From Desulforapulum autotrophicum (GTDB lineage Bacteria; Desulfobacterota; Desulfobacteria; Desulfobacterales; Desulfolunaceae): DNA of 64,000 nt. The number at the start of each line of letters is the position of its first letter. Position 1 is the first letter of the stretch. The stretch covers positions 1 through 64,000 of the forward strand of contig DYJE01000016.1 of the NCBI GenBank assembly GCA_020723285.1. The letters are read 5' to 3'. This document shows, in pieces, positions 47,291-56,777 of the stretch. The notes under the pieces were generated by a model that saw only the letters and a program-made list of their open reading frames with translations, did not search any database and was not told the origin of the DNA. The position numbers were made by a program, and so were the translations under genes.

Positions 47291-47336
47291 GCGGCCTGTC
47301 AATACAGCGTTTCCGGCCGGAAAGCCGCGTCTTTTC
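47291..47336 (+). terminator. Possible terminator after the peptidase gene
   Basis: GCGGC (47291-47295) and GCCGC (47324-47328) enclose a perfect 14-bp palindrome TTTCCGGCCGGAAA (47310-47323), followed by GTCTTTTCTATT. The fold has alternatives and the T-run is broken, so this is tentative. Confidence 0.4.
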
Positions 47337-47473
47337 TATTGACTGCTTCAGGATTGGTTGTTAATATTGGCAAAAATTAAAAACGCTTATCATTGACCTG
47401 TGCTTTAAAGAAACCCCAATACATCGTGCCGTATCAAAGATGTAGGAATATTATTCCAGCAAAAGGAGAAACG

Positions 47474-48574
47474 ATGACAGTCGATAAAACCCCAAAAAAA
47501 CGTGAAAAAGAACTCGAAGAGGCCGCCGCTCAGATCTTGTCGCACCAGTCCCGCAACTCCGAGGGATCTTTCACCGAAACATCTCTGGACGGCATGGCGG
47601 TAGGAATTGACATCGGGACTTCCAAAATCGTTCTTGCCGAGCAGACGGGCCCACGGAACCGGTTTACATCCCAGACCAACGCCTTTATCACGGTCCAGAA
47701 TTCCAAATTCACCCGGAGCATCCTCAAACAGAACAAAATCAATCACTATGTCACCGGTGACAACCTGATCGTCTACGGTGACGGGGCCGAGGTGTTCGGC
47801 AACATGCTGAACGCGGAAACACGCCGCCCCATGCGTCACGGCGTGCTGAACCCCAAGGAAGGAAGCGCCATCGAAATCATCAAAGGAATCCTGGACGACC
47901 TGGTTCCTCCGCCGCCCAAAGACGGAGCCCATCTGTGCTTTTCCGTGCCCGGCGCTTCCAATGATTCTGAAACAAGCATCATCTACCACGAAGCGGTGCT
48001 CAAACGTCATCTGGATGAAAAAGGCTACAACGCCCGGAGCATCAACGAAGGCCTTGCCATCGTGTTCAGCGAACTTGAAGACGAGAATTTCACAGGCATC
48101 GGCATCAGCGCGGGCGGAGGCATGTGCAACGTATGCCTCGCTTTCCTTTCCGTTCCCGTGTTTTCGTTCAGCATCATCAAAGGCGGCGACTACATCGACG
48201 ACTCCGTGGCGTCCGTCACCGGCGAAGTGAGTACCCGTGTCCGCCATATCAAGGAAGAGGAATTCGATTTCAGACGAAGTCCCAGAAATGAAGTTGAAGA
48301 CGCGCTGTGCATCTATTACGACGATCTCATCAAAACACTTGTTCAGAAACTCAAGGCGACCATCAGCAAAACATCCAAAATTCCCAAGATGGACAAACCC
48401 ATTCCCATCATTCTGAGCGGCGGAACCGTGAAACCGGCGGGTTTCCTTGAACGTTTCCAGTCTTTTGTGATCAAGGAAAAATTCCCCATCGACATCAGCT
48501 ACATCCGTCTGGCCGAAGATCCGCTGAACGCCACGGCCAAAGGTGCACTGATCGCTGCCATGTCCGAAGAATAA
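47474..48574 (+). CDS. Actin-like ATPase (MreB/MamK-related)
   Basis: ATG 47474 follows AAAAGGAGAAACG and gives 366 residues. After a charged, probably helical 40-residue N-terminal extension, the actin/Hsp70-fold motifs appear: phosphate-1 AVGIDIGTSKIVL, connect-1-like INEGLAIVFSE, phosphate-2 GIGISAGGGMCNV and adenosine motif ILSGGTVKPAGF. In phosphate-2 the usual Asp (DxGGGT) is replaced by Ser, which might alter nucleotide hydrolysis. The protein is probably a cytoskeletal filament former; it is closer in layout to MamK/ParM-type proteins than to FtsA. No magnetosome genes, DNA-segregation partner or mreCD lie nearby, so its cargo is unknown. Confidence 0.65.
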   Translation: MTVDKTPKKREKELEEAAAQILSHQSRNSEGSFTETSLDGMAVGIDIGTSKIVLAEQTGPRNRFTSQTNAFITVQNSKFTRSILKQNKINHYVTGDNLIVYGDGAEVFGNMLNAETRRPMRHGVLNPKEGSAIEIIKGILDDLVPPPPKDGAHLCFSVPGASNDSETSIIYHEAVLKRHLDEKGYNARSINEGLAIVFSELEDENFTGIGISAGGGMCNVCLAFLSVPVFSFSIIKGGDYIDDSVASVTGEVSTRVRHIKEEEFDFRRSPRNEVEDALCIYYDDLIKTLVQKLKATISKTSKIPKMDKPIPIILSGGTVKPAGFLERFQSFVIKEKFPIDISYIRLAEDPLNATAKGALIAAMSEE

Positions 48575-49040
48575 AAGGCCGGAGAGTCGCTGAGTCAGGC
48601 CCTTCCTTAAAGGGCTCTGCACCGGCTGAAGCCTGCAGGTCGGGCTCACGCCCTGCTTATACCCGGTAAATATGTGTACGGTAAGAATACGTCAGTCTCT
48701 CGTAGGTCGGGTTCTCGGAACGAAACCCGACAAATGGCCCGATCCTTTAAATAATCGGTCGTTTATTCTGTATCAGTGGTCAACTTTAAATAGGACAAAA
48801 CCGTTGTCGCAATGGCCACCACTCGTCGGATTTCGTTCCTCTATCCGACCTACTTAGTGGGCAAACTTTGAATCATCTTTCGAAAGCATTGAGATTCAAA
48901 GGGTGTCTACTTTTTAGGCCGACAAGATTTTTTGTTATGCAGACTAGTGAGGTATAAGCAGGAAAAATGCCCGCCCTGCAGCGCCAATAAAGGCATTGAG
49001 AAGAGGGTTTTCGCATCCGGTTGAAAGACATTAGCAGGTT
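48575..49040. other. Intergenic region with small hairpins and REP-like repeats
   Basis: No gene is supported over these 466 nt. Just after the actin-like gene there is a short GCCCTT/AAGGGC hairpin (48599-48615) without a T-run. The middle holds the REP-like pair described separately. The right end leads into the amidase gene, whose ATG lacks a strong ribosome site. Confidence 0.45.
48702..48853. repeat. Second inverted pair of GTAGGTCGG REP-like elements
   Basis: One copy (GTAGGTCGGGTT...GGAACGAAACCCGAC, from 48702) and one copy on the opposite strand ending at 48853 (GTAGGTCGGATA...GGAACGAAATCCGAC when reversed) share the core and partner arm with the pair at 23762-23864. The G-to-A changes in both arms of the second copy preserve pairing, which supports selection on folding. 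Confidence 0.65.
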
Positions 49041-50492
49041 ATGAATCAATTCCCGGCGCAGACGCTGCCCTCCAAAAAATTCATGGATATCCTCGGCGAA
49101 TACGCCGGGCAGATCACCCCTCCCGCCCTGAAGCTGAAGCTGATCAGCAGAGTCATAGAAAAATACAGTAACGAGTCGAAATTTTACTACAAATTCATTC
49201 CCCAGTTTGACGAGATCGTCGTCAGAAGATTGATTCACAAAGAATTTCAGGCCATCAAACCAGGGACAAAGGTGTCGTTCCAAGATTTCATCACACCGGG
49301 GAGGTTTAAAAGCTATCAGCGCCTGCTCTGGAACCTTTACCCGTTTCGCCGGTCCGTTTTCAGTGTTTTTTTTGTGCTTTTTTTATGTTTGTCGATCTGG
49401 GGTGTGAACAGCCTGGCCCATGCTTACATGCACGCTGCGGCATTGCGCAAGGCCAGTGCCGGAAAAATCCTTGACGAAGTCGTAAAGAACCCCGATCCCA
49501 TCTGGCTGGTGGAGCAGTCTGAAGACCTTGAAGTGTACAGCAACCGTCTTCGAATCATCACATCGGAAACGGTCAGCCATGTGGAACGGAATTATCTGGT
49601 CTTTCCAAAATCCTTGAACCAGCTTCCGGGTGTTGAAAAAACCACGAACCATATCAAAGGGATACTGTATCATTCCTCGGAAAGCGACATCCTGCCCTTA
49701 AGCGAAAAGCTCAACAACAACATTAAGAAATCCAGCATGCAGCTGTTGAAATATGTGCAGAGAATCAAAAGCTACAATTATCTCATCGACCGGTACGGCC
49801 GCGTTTACCGGATCATCCCTGACAGCCAGGCCGCGTTTCATGCCGGAAACTCCATCTGGGCCGATGATGAAACCATCTATCTGAACCTGAATCACGCGTT
49901 CATAGGCATCTGTTTCGAAGGCAGGGATTTCGCGCCCAAGGGCCTGGGAATCACCGCAAAAGATCATTCCAGCATCAACGACGTTCAGATCAAGTCCGCC
50001 AGGGAACTGACGGACTGGCTTCGGTTTAAATATAAAATCAATGAAATGAATTGCGTCTCCCACGGCCTGACCTCCATCAACCCCACTAAAAAACTGATCG
50101 GATACCACATGGACCTGGCCAAGGGCTTTCCCTTTTCGAAAATGGGGCTCAGCGATAAATACAACGTCCCTCTTCCTTCCATGGTTCTTTTCGGATTTAC
50201 CTATGACGATTATTATCTCAGTGTATTCAAAAACAGGCTGTGTGAGGGAATCAGGATTTCGGAAAAAAAAATCCAGGAAAAAGCCGGATCGAACCATCTG
50301 AATGCGGGAGAATACCGGCGGATTCTGAACAATCGCTTTTCCGTTCTCTCAGCCTGGCAGGCGCTGATCGAAAAGGAAAACCCCGCCCTTTCCTCCCAGA
50401 GCACCATGCATGCCATGGGAGGGGAAACGGAAGTCCGGTCATCCAGGAAACGGTTGCGCTACGAATTCGATTATCTCAAAAGGTACAGGTGA
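49041..50492 (+). CDS. Membrane-anchored N-acetylmuramoyl-L-alanine amidase-like protein
   Basis: This 483-residue protein has a cytoplasmic N-terminus (about 1-105), one membrane helix (about 112-132, SVFFVLFLCLSIWGV) and a C-terminal periplasmic part with an amidase_2/PGRP-like domain (about 205-360). There the likely zinc ligands and active-site features are ILYHSSES (His near 211), YLIDRYGRVYRIIPD, AFHAGNS, HAFIGICFEG, CVSHGL and the Asp in GYHMDLAKGFPFSKM. Amidases of this type cleave the bond between muramic acid and the stem peptide. The tail is basic. It is unusual in having a long cytoplasmic segment ahead of the anchor. It ends 3 nt from the convergent tyrA gene. Confidence 0.7.
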   Translation: MNQFPAQTLPSKKFMDILGEYAGQITPPALKLKLISRVIEKYSNESKFYYKFIPQFDEIVVRRLIHKEFQAIKPGTKVSFQDFITPGRFKSYQRLLWNLYPFRRSVFSVFFVLFLCLSIWGVNSLAHAYMHAAALRKASAGKILDEVVKNPDPIWLVEQSEDLEVYSNRLRIITSETVSHVERNYLVFPKSLNQLPGVEKTTNHIKGILYHSSESDILPLSEKLNNNIKKSSMQLLKYVQRIKSYNYLIDRYGRVYRIIPDSQAAFHAGNSIWADDETIYLNLNHAFIGICFEGRDFAPKGLGITAKDHSSINDVQIKSARELTDWLRFKYKINEMNCVSHGLTSINPTKKLIGYHMDLAKGFPFSKMGLSDKYNVPLPSMVLFGFTYDDYYLSVFKNRLCEGIRISEKKIQEKAGSNHLNAGEYRRILNNRFSVLSAWQALIEKENPALSSQSTMHAMGGETEVRSSRKRLRYEFDYLKRYR

Positions 50493-50495
50493 TAT

Positions 50496-51344
50496 TTAAG
50501 AATCGGATTTGGGCGAACAGACCACGGACCGCATAATCTTGTTGCTTTCCGACAGGCCCCTGTCACAGAAATCACCCAGGAATTCACGGATGTCCCCGAG
50601 AAAATCAAGGCCTGCCGATCTGTTTCCGGTAAGCAGATTCCTTTTACCTTCATCCACTGTTTCGAGAAATGTTTTAAGAACGTCTTCCACATATGGATTT
50701 CCTCCGACCAGGGTCACATATAAATCAGGATCCTGGGCGAAAAGTCTTCCGATAAGATCGTTCTTGAGTTTAAAGATCGGTGTTGAATAGGGACCTGCGT
50801 CGGCAGGCGACATGTTCAGCTTCTGAAGGGTCCGGCCCATACAGATGGTGAGAAAATGGGTAAGCCCCTGGGCCACGGCCATGGCCCTGTCGTGATCTTC
50901 AGGAAGCATGGTGGACACCACGGCCCCTTCGCGCTTGAATTCCGCTTCGATCCAGCGATACCATCGCTCGCCCCTGGCCGGGCATAGAATGATGTTCTGG
51001 CCTTGTATGGATTCGGTATGGGGGCCGAACATGGGATGAGTTCCCACCACCTCCGCTTCGGTGCATTCAGCCATTTTTTTCACGATGCGCTGTTTGAGCG
51101 AACAGAAATCCATCAGGGCCTTGTGAGGCGGAATAAAGGGGCCGATGTCCTCGCAGATGTGAAGGGAAGATTCCTCGGGCGTGCTCAAAATGATCACATC
51201 GCTCTGATCCACAAGGCCACGGTACGTCAGTTCCGTTGTACGTCCCGCGATCAGGACTCTGTGGCCGGCTCGGACAAACAGACGCTCGAACAGTCGGCCC
51301 ATGCCACCGGTTCCGCCGATGATTCCCACGGTCACCTGATTCAT
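50496..51344 (-). CDS. tyrA: Prephenate dehydrogenase
   Basis: This 282-residue NAD(P)-dependent enzyme converts prephenate to 4-hydroxyphenylpyruvate for tyrosine. The Rossmann motif VGIIGGTGGMGRLFERLF opens the protein, followed by DVIILSTPEES, DFCSLKQ and the substrate-site GTHPMFGP. It lacks a chorismate mutase domain; that activity is in PheA at the head of the operon. It overlaps aroC by 4 nt and is last in the operon. Confidence 0.88.
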   Translation of the reverse strand: MNQVTVGIIGGTGGMGRLFERLFVRAGHRVLIAGRTTELTYRGLVDQSDVIILSTPEESSLHICEDIGPFIPPHKALMDFCSLKQRIVKKMAECTEAEVVGTHPMFGPHTESIQGQNIILCPARGERWYRWIEAEFKREGAVVSTMLPEDHDRAMAVAQGLTHFLTICMGRTLQKLNMSPADAGPYSTPIFKLKNDLIGRLFAQDPDLYVTLVGGNPYVEDVLKTFLETVDEGKRNLLTGNRSAGLDFLGDIREFLGDFCDRGLSESNKIMRSVVCSPKSDS

Positions 51345-52393
51345 GAAATCGCCTTTTGCCTGAGGTAGTGGTCCGCGAGAACGATGCCCGTCATGGATGC
51401 ACAGACCACGTTGATGCGTGGAATCGGCGACACGTCGTGACGTCCGTCGGTTTTGATCACGGCGGGTTTGTTGTCCATGTCGATGGTGTTCTGTGGAATG
51501 TTCAGTGAGGGTATGGGTTTCACCGCCACACGGGCGATAATGGTGTCACCGTTCGATATGCCTCCCAGAATACCCCCGGCGTTGTTCGTGACAAAGCCAT
51601 CAGGCGATATGGGATCGTTGTTGGTGAGCCCGGTTTTTCTCGGCGCTTCGAAACCGCTGCCGATTTCCACACCTTTCACGGCCCCGATGCTCATCAGCGC
51701 CTTGGCCAGATCCGCGTCCAGCTTGTCGAAAACGGGATCTCCCAGCCCCATGGGAACGCCGGTGGCCACGATCTCGACAATGCCGCCGATGGAATCTCCG
51801 GCAGCTTTGATTTCTGCGGCCCGGATGCCCATGGCCTTGGCGGCTTCGGCGTCAGGACAGAAAAACGGGTTGTTGTCGATCTCTGAAAGATCCCTTTTTT
51901 CCGCACGAACACCGCCCAGTTCGATGGTGTACGCCACGATCTTGATGTTCACGCGGTTTAAAAGCTCAAAAGCCACGGCTCCTGCGGCGACACGCGCCAC
52001 GGTTTCGCGGCCTGAAGCCCTTCCACCGCCCCTGTGATCCCTGATGCCGAATTTGGACTGCCAGGTGATGTCGCCGTGGCCGGGTCGGTACAACCTTGAA
52101 TTTTCAGAATAATCATGGGACCTCTGATCCTTGTTTTTCACCATGATCATGATGGGTGTGCCAGTTGTTTTCCCTTCAAAAACCCCGGACATGATCACGG
52201 CCTGATCCGGTTCCTTGCGGCTTGTGCTGGTAACGGCCTTTCCGGGTTTCCGCCGGTCCAGCATGGCCTGGATGATGTCCTCGTTCAGGGGAATCAAGGG
52301 AGGACAGCCGTCAATGACAACACCCACACCCTGGCCGTGTGACTCTCCCCAGGTGGTGATTCTGAACATGTTTCCAAATACGTTACCGGGCAT
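51341..52393 (-). CDS. aroC: Chorismate synthase
   Basis: This 350-residue FMN-dependent enzyme makes chorismate from EPSP. The N-terminal GNMFRITTWGESHGQGVGVVIDG, the middle RPGHGDITWQSKFGIRDHRGGGRASGRET and the C-terminal RHDVSPIPR are all family signatures and give standard length. AAAAGGGGGAG precedes the ATG at 52393. It lies 23 nt after aroK and overlaps tyrA by 4 nt. Confidence 0.95.
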   Translation of the reverse strand: MPGNVFGNMFRITTWGESHGQGVGVVIDGCPPLIPLNEDIIQAMLDRRKPGKAVTSTSRKEPDQAVIMSGVFEGKTTGTPIMIMVKNKDQRSHDYSENSRLYRPGHGDITWQSKFGIRDHRGGGRASGRETVARVAAGAVAFELLNRVNIKIVAYTIELGGVRAEKRDLSEIDNNPFFCPDAEAAKAMGIRAAEIKAAGDSIGGIVEIVATGVPMGLGDPVFDKLDADLAKALMSIGAVKGVEIGSGFEAPRKTGLTNNDPISPDGFVTNNAGGILGGISNGDTIIARVAVKPIPSLNIPQNTIDMDNKPAVIKTDGRHDVSPIPRINVVCASMTGIVLADHYLRQKAIS

Positions 52394-52416
52394 GCGGCTC
52401 CCCCTTTTATAATGAC

Positions 52417-52938
52417 TTATAACTGACTGAGTTTTTCGAGGATTCGGTCACAGATCTCCTGAACGTTCATCCTGTCTGTTTCTATGGAAAAATCCATGGC
52501 TTTCGAATACATGGGTGTTCTGACAGCCAGAGTTTCCCCGATCTCGTCCACCGGCCCTTTTTCCGCCAGGCCCGGCCGCTGATCCCCGGTTTTGACATCC
52601 GCCACCATGCGTTCGGCGATGGTTGAAACCTCTGCCTTGAGCCATATGACCGAACCGGAATCCCGCATGGTTTCAATATTTTCATCCCTGAGAATGACTC
52701 CGCCACCCGTGGCCACGATCTTACCGTCCATGCGGGACATTTTTTTCAGAATCCGTGTCTCGCTGTTTCTGAATTCATCCCATCCGAAGCGCTGGACGAT
52801 CTCGGCGACGGTCATTTCCATGTCACTGACAAGGACCTCATCGGCGTCCAGGAAATCCCGGTTGAGCTTTTTGGCAAGCGTCTTCCCCACACTTGTTTTT
52901 CCGGTGCAGCGGTATCCGATAAGATAAATGTTTTTCAT
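52417..52938 (-). CDS. aroK: Shikimate kinase
   Basis: This 173-residue P-loop kinase phosphorylates shikimate at O3. Walker A is GYRCTGKTSVGK, the shikimate-binding Asp/Glu region is FLDADE and the conserved GGGVI appears after VATGG; the lid Arg is in GDQRPGL. Its start overlaps the end of aroA by 4 nt, indicating translational coupling. Confidence 0.92.
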   Translation of the reverse strand: MKNIYLIGYRCTGKTSVGKTLAKKLNRDFLDADEVLVSDMEMTVAEIVQRFGWDEFRNSETRILKKMSRMDGKIVATGGGVILRDENIETMRDSGSVIWLKAEVSTIAERMVADVKTGDQRPGLAEKGPVDEIGETLAVRTPMYSKAMDFSIETDRMNVQEICDRILEKLSQL

Positions 52939-54197
52939 GCGTAAAGTCCTTCAAAGACCTCCCAGTAATTGGGAAAGGATTTTTTCACACAACCTTCGTC
53001 ACGAATCACAACACCCGGAACCTTCAATCCCGCGATGGCAAAGCACATGGCCATGCGGTGGTCGTCGTATGTTTCAATTTCCGCGCCCTGATGACGGTTG
53101 CCTCCTGTGATCAGAAGCCCCGAATCGGTGGCTCTGGCGTCCACGCCCATTTTGATCAGCTCCGTGGCCACACAGCCCAGACGGTCGCATTCCTTTTCCT
53201 TCAGATGAGCCACATTGGTGATTTCCGTGGTTCCTTCCGCAAAAGACGCCACAACGGCCAGAGTGGGAACCACATCGGGCATCACGGACATGTCCACGGT
53301 CACGGCTTTGAGGGGACCGCCCTGAACGGCGATACCGTCCTTTTCGTGAAACACCGTACAACCCATTTTTTCAAGCACCTCGGCGAACTTCACATCACCC
53401 TGACGCGAATTTTTGCTGATATTTTTCACCTTGATCCGTTTTCCGGTGATGGCCGCGGCCCCCCAGAAATAGCTGGCCTGGGAGCAGTCGGGTTCCACGG
53501 CGTAATTTCCGTGACGGTAGCTCTGGCCGCCTTTGACGGAAAAACGGGTGTAGCCGTCACGCCGGACTTCAACACCCAGGCGTTCCATGATGTCCACCGT
53601 CATATCCACATAAGGTTTTGAGACAAGATCCTTGATGATGTCAACCTCGATTCCCTGTTTCGTAAGGGGAGCCATGAGAAGGACCGAGGACAGGAACTGG
53701 CTGCTGATGCTGCAATCCATGTCCATGTGACCGCCTGCGACTTTGCCTCCCTGGATTTCGATGGGTGGACAGCCGGTGTTTTTCACGGATCTTGAACGGA
53801 CGCCGATCTGGGCCAGACCGTCCAGCAAATCCTGGATCGGTCGTTCCTGCATGCGCGGCGTTCCGGTGAGGGTGTAGACGCCCTCACCCAAAGCGGCGAT
53901 TCCGGTGAGAAGACGCATGGACGTTCCGGAGTTGGCGAGATAAATTTCCTTGAACGCCGGTTTCAATTTTCCGTCACAACCGCTGACAGTAAAAATCTCT
54001 CCGTCGTCAAGAATGTCCACACCCATGGTGCGAAGGGCTTCAGCCGTTAAAAGGGTATCTTCGCTTCGCAGGCCGTTGGATACCGTGCATGTTCCGTCTG
54101 ACAGGGCTGTGGCGATGAGCAGGCGGTGTGTGTAGCTTTTGGAACCCGGAACCTGAACATCGCCGTCTTTCACGGGCAGTGTTTTAACATGATACAT
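52935..54197 (-). CDS. aroA: 3-phosphoshikimate 1-carboxyvinyltransferase (EPSP synthase)
   Basis: This 420-residue enzyme condenses shikimate-3-phosphate with phosphoenolpyruvate. Conserved blocks are GSKSYTHRLLIATALSDG (usual GSKSxTxR), LANSGTSMRLLTG, GTPRMQERPIQDLLDGL, PDCSQASYFWGAAAITG and YDDHRMAMCFAIAGL. Compared with E. coli AroA, the NAGTxxR loop is NSGTSMR, the class II-type wording. It precedes aroK with a 4-nt overlap. Confidence 0.94.
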   Translation of the reverse strand: MYHVKTLPVKDGDVQVPGSKSYTHRLLIATALSDGTCTVSNGLRSEDTLLTAEALRTMGVDILDDGEIFTVSGCDGKLKPAFKEIYLANSGTSMRLLTGIAALGEGVYTLTGTPRMQERPIQDLLDGLAQIGVRSRSVKNTGCPPIEIQGGKVAGGHMDMDCSISSQFLSSVLLMAPLTKQGIEVDIIKDLVSKPYVDMTVDIMERLGVEVRRDGYTRFSVKGGQSYRHGNYAVEPDCSQASYFWGAAAITGKRIKVKNISKNSRQGDVKFAEVLEKMGCTVFHEKDGIAVQGGPLKAVTVDMSVMPDVVPTLAVVASFAEGTTEITNVAHLKEKECDRLGCVATELIKMGVDARATDSGLLITGGNRHQGAEIETYDDHRMAMCFAIAGLKVPGVVIRDEGCVKKSFPNYWEVFEGLYA

Positions 54198-54262
54198 AGG
54201 TTTATTCCATTTTAAGGATAAAAGGTTAAGGTCGTATTCTTAATGTATTGCCTGAATCATGA

Positions 54263-55096
54263 TCACCGGTTCGACAAGGCCTGATACACCACACGGCGCA
54301 TCAGGTCCACCGGAGCTTTTTCACCGGTCCAGGATTCGAACTGTGAAACCCCCTGATACACAAACATGGACAGGCCGTCAACCGTTGTGCATCCCGTTTT
54401 AACCGCTTCGCTCAAAAGCCGGGTTTCCAATGGATTGTAAACGATATCCATGACAACCATAGTGTTGTTAAGGTAGTCCTTAGTCACAGCCATGGAATCC
54501 GTATCAGGGGTCATGCCCAGCGGAGTGGTGTTGATAAAAATATCCCCCGGATGTTTCCTGTAATCTGAAAGCGGGTGGTAATCTGCATTCAGATCGGCGG
54601 CCAGCCGTTCCCCCTCTTCCTTGATCTGGTTCAGGATCGTTAAACGCCCGCCTTCGGCGAGTATCCCGAAACCAATGGCCCGGGCAGCGCCTCCGGCTCC
54701 GGCCATGACCACCTTTTTCCCTTTTATTTCTGTCTTTTCCTTAAGTGCGCTCATGGCACCAAGACAGTCGGAATTGTATCCGTAAAGATACCCGTCCTTG
54801 TTGACGATGGTGTTGACCGCGCCGATTTTAAGAGCGGTTTCGTCAATCTCGTCAAGATGGTCCATCACATGGATTTTATGCGGAATGGTGACACTGGCCC
54901 CTTTGACGCCCATGGCCCTGATTCCGGCCACAGCTCCGGCAAGATTCTTTTCCTTGACTCCGAAAGCCAGATACACGGCGTTGAGGCCGATATGTTCGAA
55001 AGCTGTGTTGTGCATGAGAGGGCTCAGACTGTGGGACACAGGATCTCCCAGAACGCCATAGAGGACTGTTTTGGCATTGATGTCGGATTGCTTCAC
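54263..55096 (-). CDS. aroE: Shikimate dehydrogenase
   Basis: This 277-residue NADP-dependent enzyme reduces 3-dehydroshikimate. Recognisable are YGVLGDPVSHSLSPLMHNTAF (substrate Ser pair), SVTIPHK with the catalytic Lys, the nucleotide motif GAGGAARAIGFG, NTTPLGM and VYNPLETRLL. It starts within the last codons of pheA (4-nt overlap) and is separated from aroA by 65 nt. Confidence 0.93.
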   Translation of the reverse strand: MKQSDINAKTVLYGVLGDPVSHSLSPLMHNTAFEHIGLNAVYLAFGVKEKNLAGAVAGIRAMGVKGASVTIPHKIHVMDHLDEIDETALKIGAVNTIVNKDGYLYGYNSDCLGAMSALKEKTEIKGKKVVMAGAGGAARAIGFGILAEGGRLTILNQIKEEGERLAADLNADYHPLSDYRKHPGDIFINTTPLGMTPDTDSMAVTKDYLNNTMVVMDIVYNPLETRLLSEAVKTGCTTVDGLSMFVYQGVSQFESWTGEKAPVDLMRRVVYQALSNR

Positions 55097-56229
55097 AGTT
55101 CCCCCCTGTTGTACTGCTGCTCACGCGGCTGAATGGGATAGGATCCCAGAATTTTCATGAACAGACAGAGGTGCTTCATCACCATGAGGATCTCCTTGAT
55201 CTTGTCATCCTCCTGGTGGCCCTCGATGTCCATGATGAAAAAATAGCTCCAGTTTTCGCTTTTCGTGGGACGGGACTCCAGCTTTACCATGTTCACCCCG
55301 GCCCGTGCCACAGGTTCAAGGGCTTTAAACAAAGCACCGGGCACATGGGACGTGACGAACATGACGGAGGTTTTGTCTTTCCCGGTCCTTGGCATGTCGT
55401 CCTTGCCGATCACCAGGAACCGGGTCTCGTTTTTCGACGAATCCTCGATTTTCGATTCCACGATTTTCAGATTGTGAATCTGGGAAGCCTTGGTGCTTGC
55501 GATGGCTGCCGCATCTTTCCGTCCCACGACTTTCTGGGCCGCGTGGGCCGTGCTGCTGCATTCTTCGAGAACGGCATCCGGAATGTTCCTCTGAAGCCAG
55601 TTCCGGCACTGTGAAAAGGGCTGCGGATGGGAATAAATCACCTTGATATCGCGGATATCGCCGGTTTCGGACATGAGGTCGTGGGAAATGGCCTGATACC
55701 GTTCCGCACAGATTTTCACGTTGGACTCGAAAAGAAGGTCCAGCGTGTGATTCACCGCGCCTTCAATGGAGTTTTCCACAGGCACCACACCGTACTGGCA
55801 GGCCCCCCGCTCCACTTCCGCAAAAATTTCGCTGATGTTTTTCTGGGGAAGAAACAGACCGGAGTATTTGAAATGGTTCATGGCCGCAATGTGGGTGTAC
55901 GTGGCCTCAGGCCCCAGGTAGGCGATCTGGAGCGGCTTCTGGAGTTCACGGGATGCCGCCATGATCACCGAAAAAATGTACTGAAGCACCGTGTTGCTCA
56001 CCGGACCCTGGTTCAGATCACAGAGCCGTTTCATGATTTCGTTTTCCCGCGACACGTCGAGAACCTGGTTGGCATACCTTTTTTTAAGCTCTCCCACGTC
56101 CTGGCTGATGCCAAGCCGCCTGTTGATCAAAGCCACGATATCCGTGTCGATGGTGTCGATGGCGACCCTCAGTTCCTGGAGTTTACGGTAATATTCTTCA
56201 TCGGGTTTGGGTTTCTGTTCGTTCGTCAT
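55093..56229 (-). CDS. pheA: Bifunctional chorismate mutase/prephenate dehydratase (P-protein)
   Basis: This 378-residue enzyme makes phenylpyruvate from chorismate. It joins an AroQ-type chorismate mutase (about 10-95, LRVAIDTIDTDIVALINRRL), a prephenate dehydratase (about 100-285, IAYLGPEATYTHIAA, VPVENSIEGAVNHTLDLL, NETRFLVIG with the Thr-Arg-Phe active site) and a C-terminal ACT domain with ESRPTKSENW, the phenylalanine-binding feedback site. It heads the aromatic operon, whose order is pheA-aroE-aroA-aroK-aroC-tyrA. Supplying mutase for both branches explains the mutase-less TyrA. Confidence 0.94.
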   Translation of the reverse strand: MTNEQKPKPDEEYYRKLQELRVAIDTIDTDIVALINRRLGISQDVGELKKRYANQVLDVSRENEIMKRLCDLNQGPVSNTVLQYIFSVIMAASRELQKPLQIAYLGPEATYTHIAAMNHFKYSGLFLPQKNISEIFAEVERGACQYGVVPVENSIEGAVNHTLDLLFESNVKICAERYQAISHDLMSETGDIRDIKVIYSHPQPFSQCRNWLQRNIPDAVLEECSSTAHAAQKVVGRKDAAAIASTKASQIHNLKIVESKIEDSSKNETRFLVIGKDDMPRTGKDKTSVMFVTSHVPGALFKALEPVARAGVNMVKLESRPTKSENWSYFFIMDIEGHQEDDKIKEILMVMKHLCLFMKILGSYPIQPREQQYNRGEL

Positions 56230-56777
56230 GGCTGTATCGTTTGTCGAATCATAGGTTTCAAGAATAAAAAACTGTCATCATCCATAGAATAATTTCAGGG
56301 CATCTTATATAAAATGGTCGATAAATCAAGTTTTTTTGTCTGCGCTTCAAGACTCACGAAACAATGACATGAAATGAAGTTGTTCCACATTAAAGTCGAT
56401 GAATAAGGCGATATGTTGTTTCTTCGGTAAAAATGCCAAACCCCATTGGCAATTGAAGACAACATTTTTATTGGTTATCACATGTTTTACATAAACATAT
56501 AACGTTCGATACACAGTTTATTGATATTGCGTTCAATCCACCAATCGATGATCAAACCAAACATCTTTTTTTTATTGAACTTATTCGCCCGCACAAAAAT
56601 TAGCTGCCCTGGCATAATAAATGCTTTTGAGACGAACAACCGTTTTCGTTATCTTCATTTTTTTTGTGACATACATAAAGCATTAATAACAATTATAAGG
56701 AGGGCTAAAAAAACACCCAATTATTCTTTTGATATTCAACAAAATCAATAACCCCTAATTGAAAAAAGGAGCTTTAC
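56230..56777. other. AT-rich divergent intergenic region
   Basis: These 548 nt separate pheA and the VWA gene and should hold both promoters. There is no tRNA or convincing gene. A 76-codon frame (56521-56751) lacks a ribosome site and has a composition typical of AT-rich noise. AAAAGGAGCTTT just before 56778 is the ribosome site of the VWA gene. Confidence 0.45.

Noticed and set aside
47474-48574. True magnetosome MamK
   Set aside because: No other mam genes are present and the nucleotide motif is altered, so only a distant relation is claimed.
56521-56751. 76-codon frame before the VWA gene
   Set aside because: No ribosome site; composition is what AT-rich DNA gives by chance.
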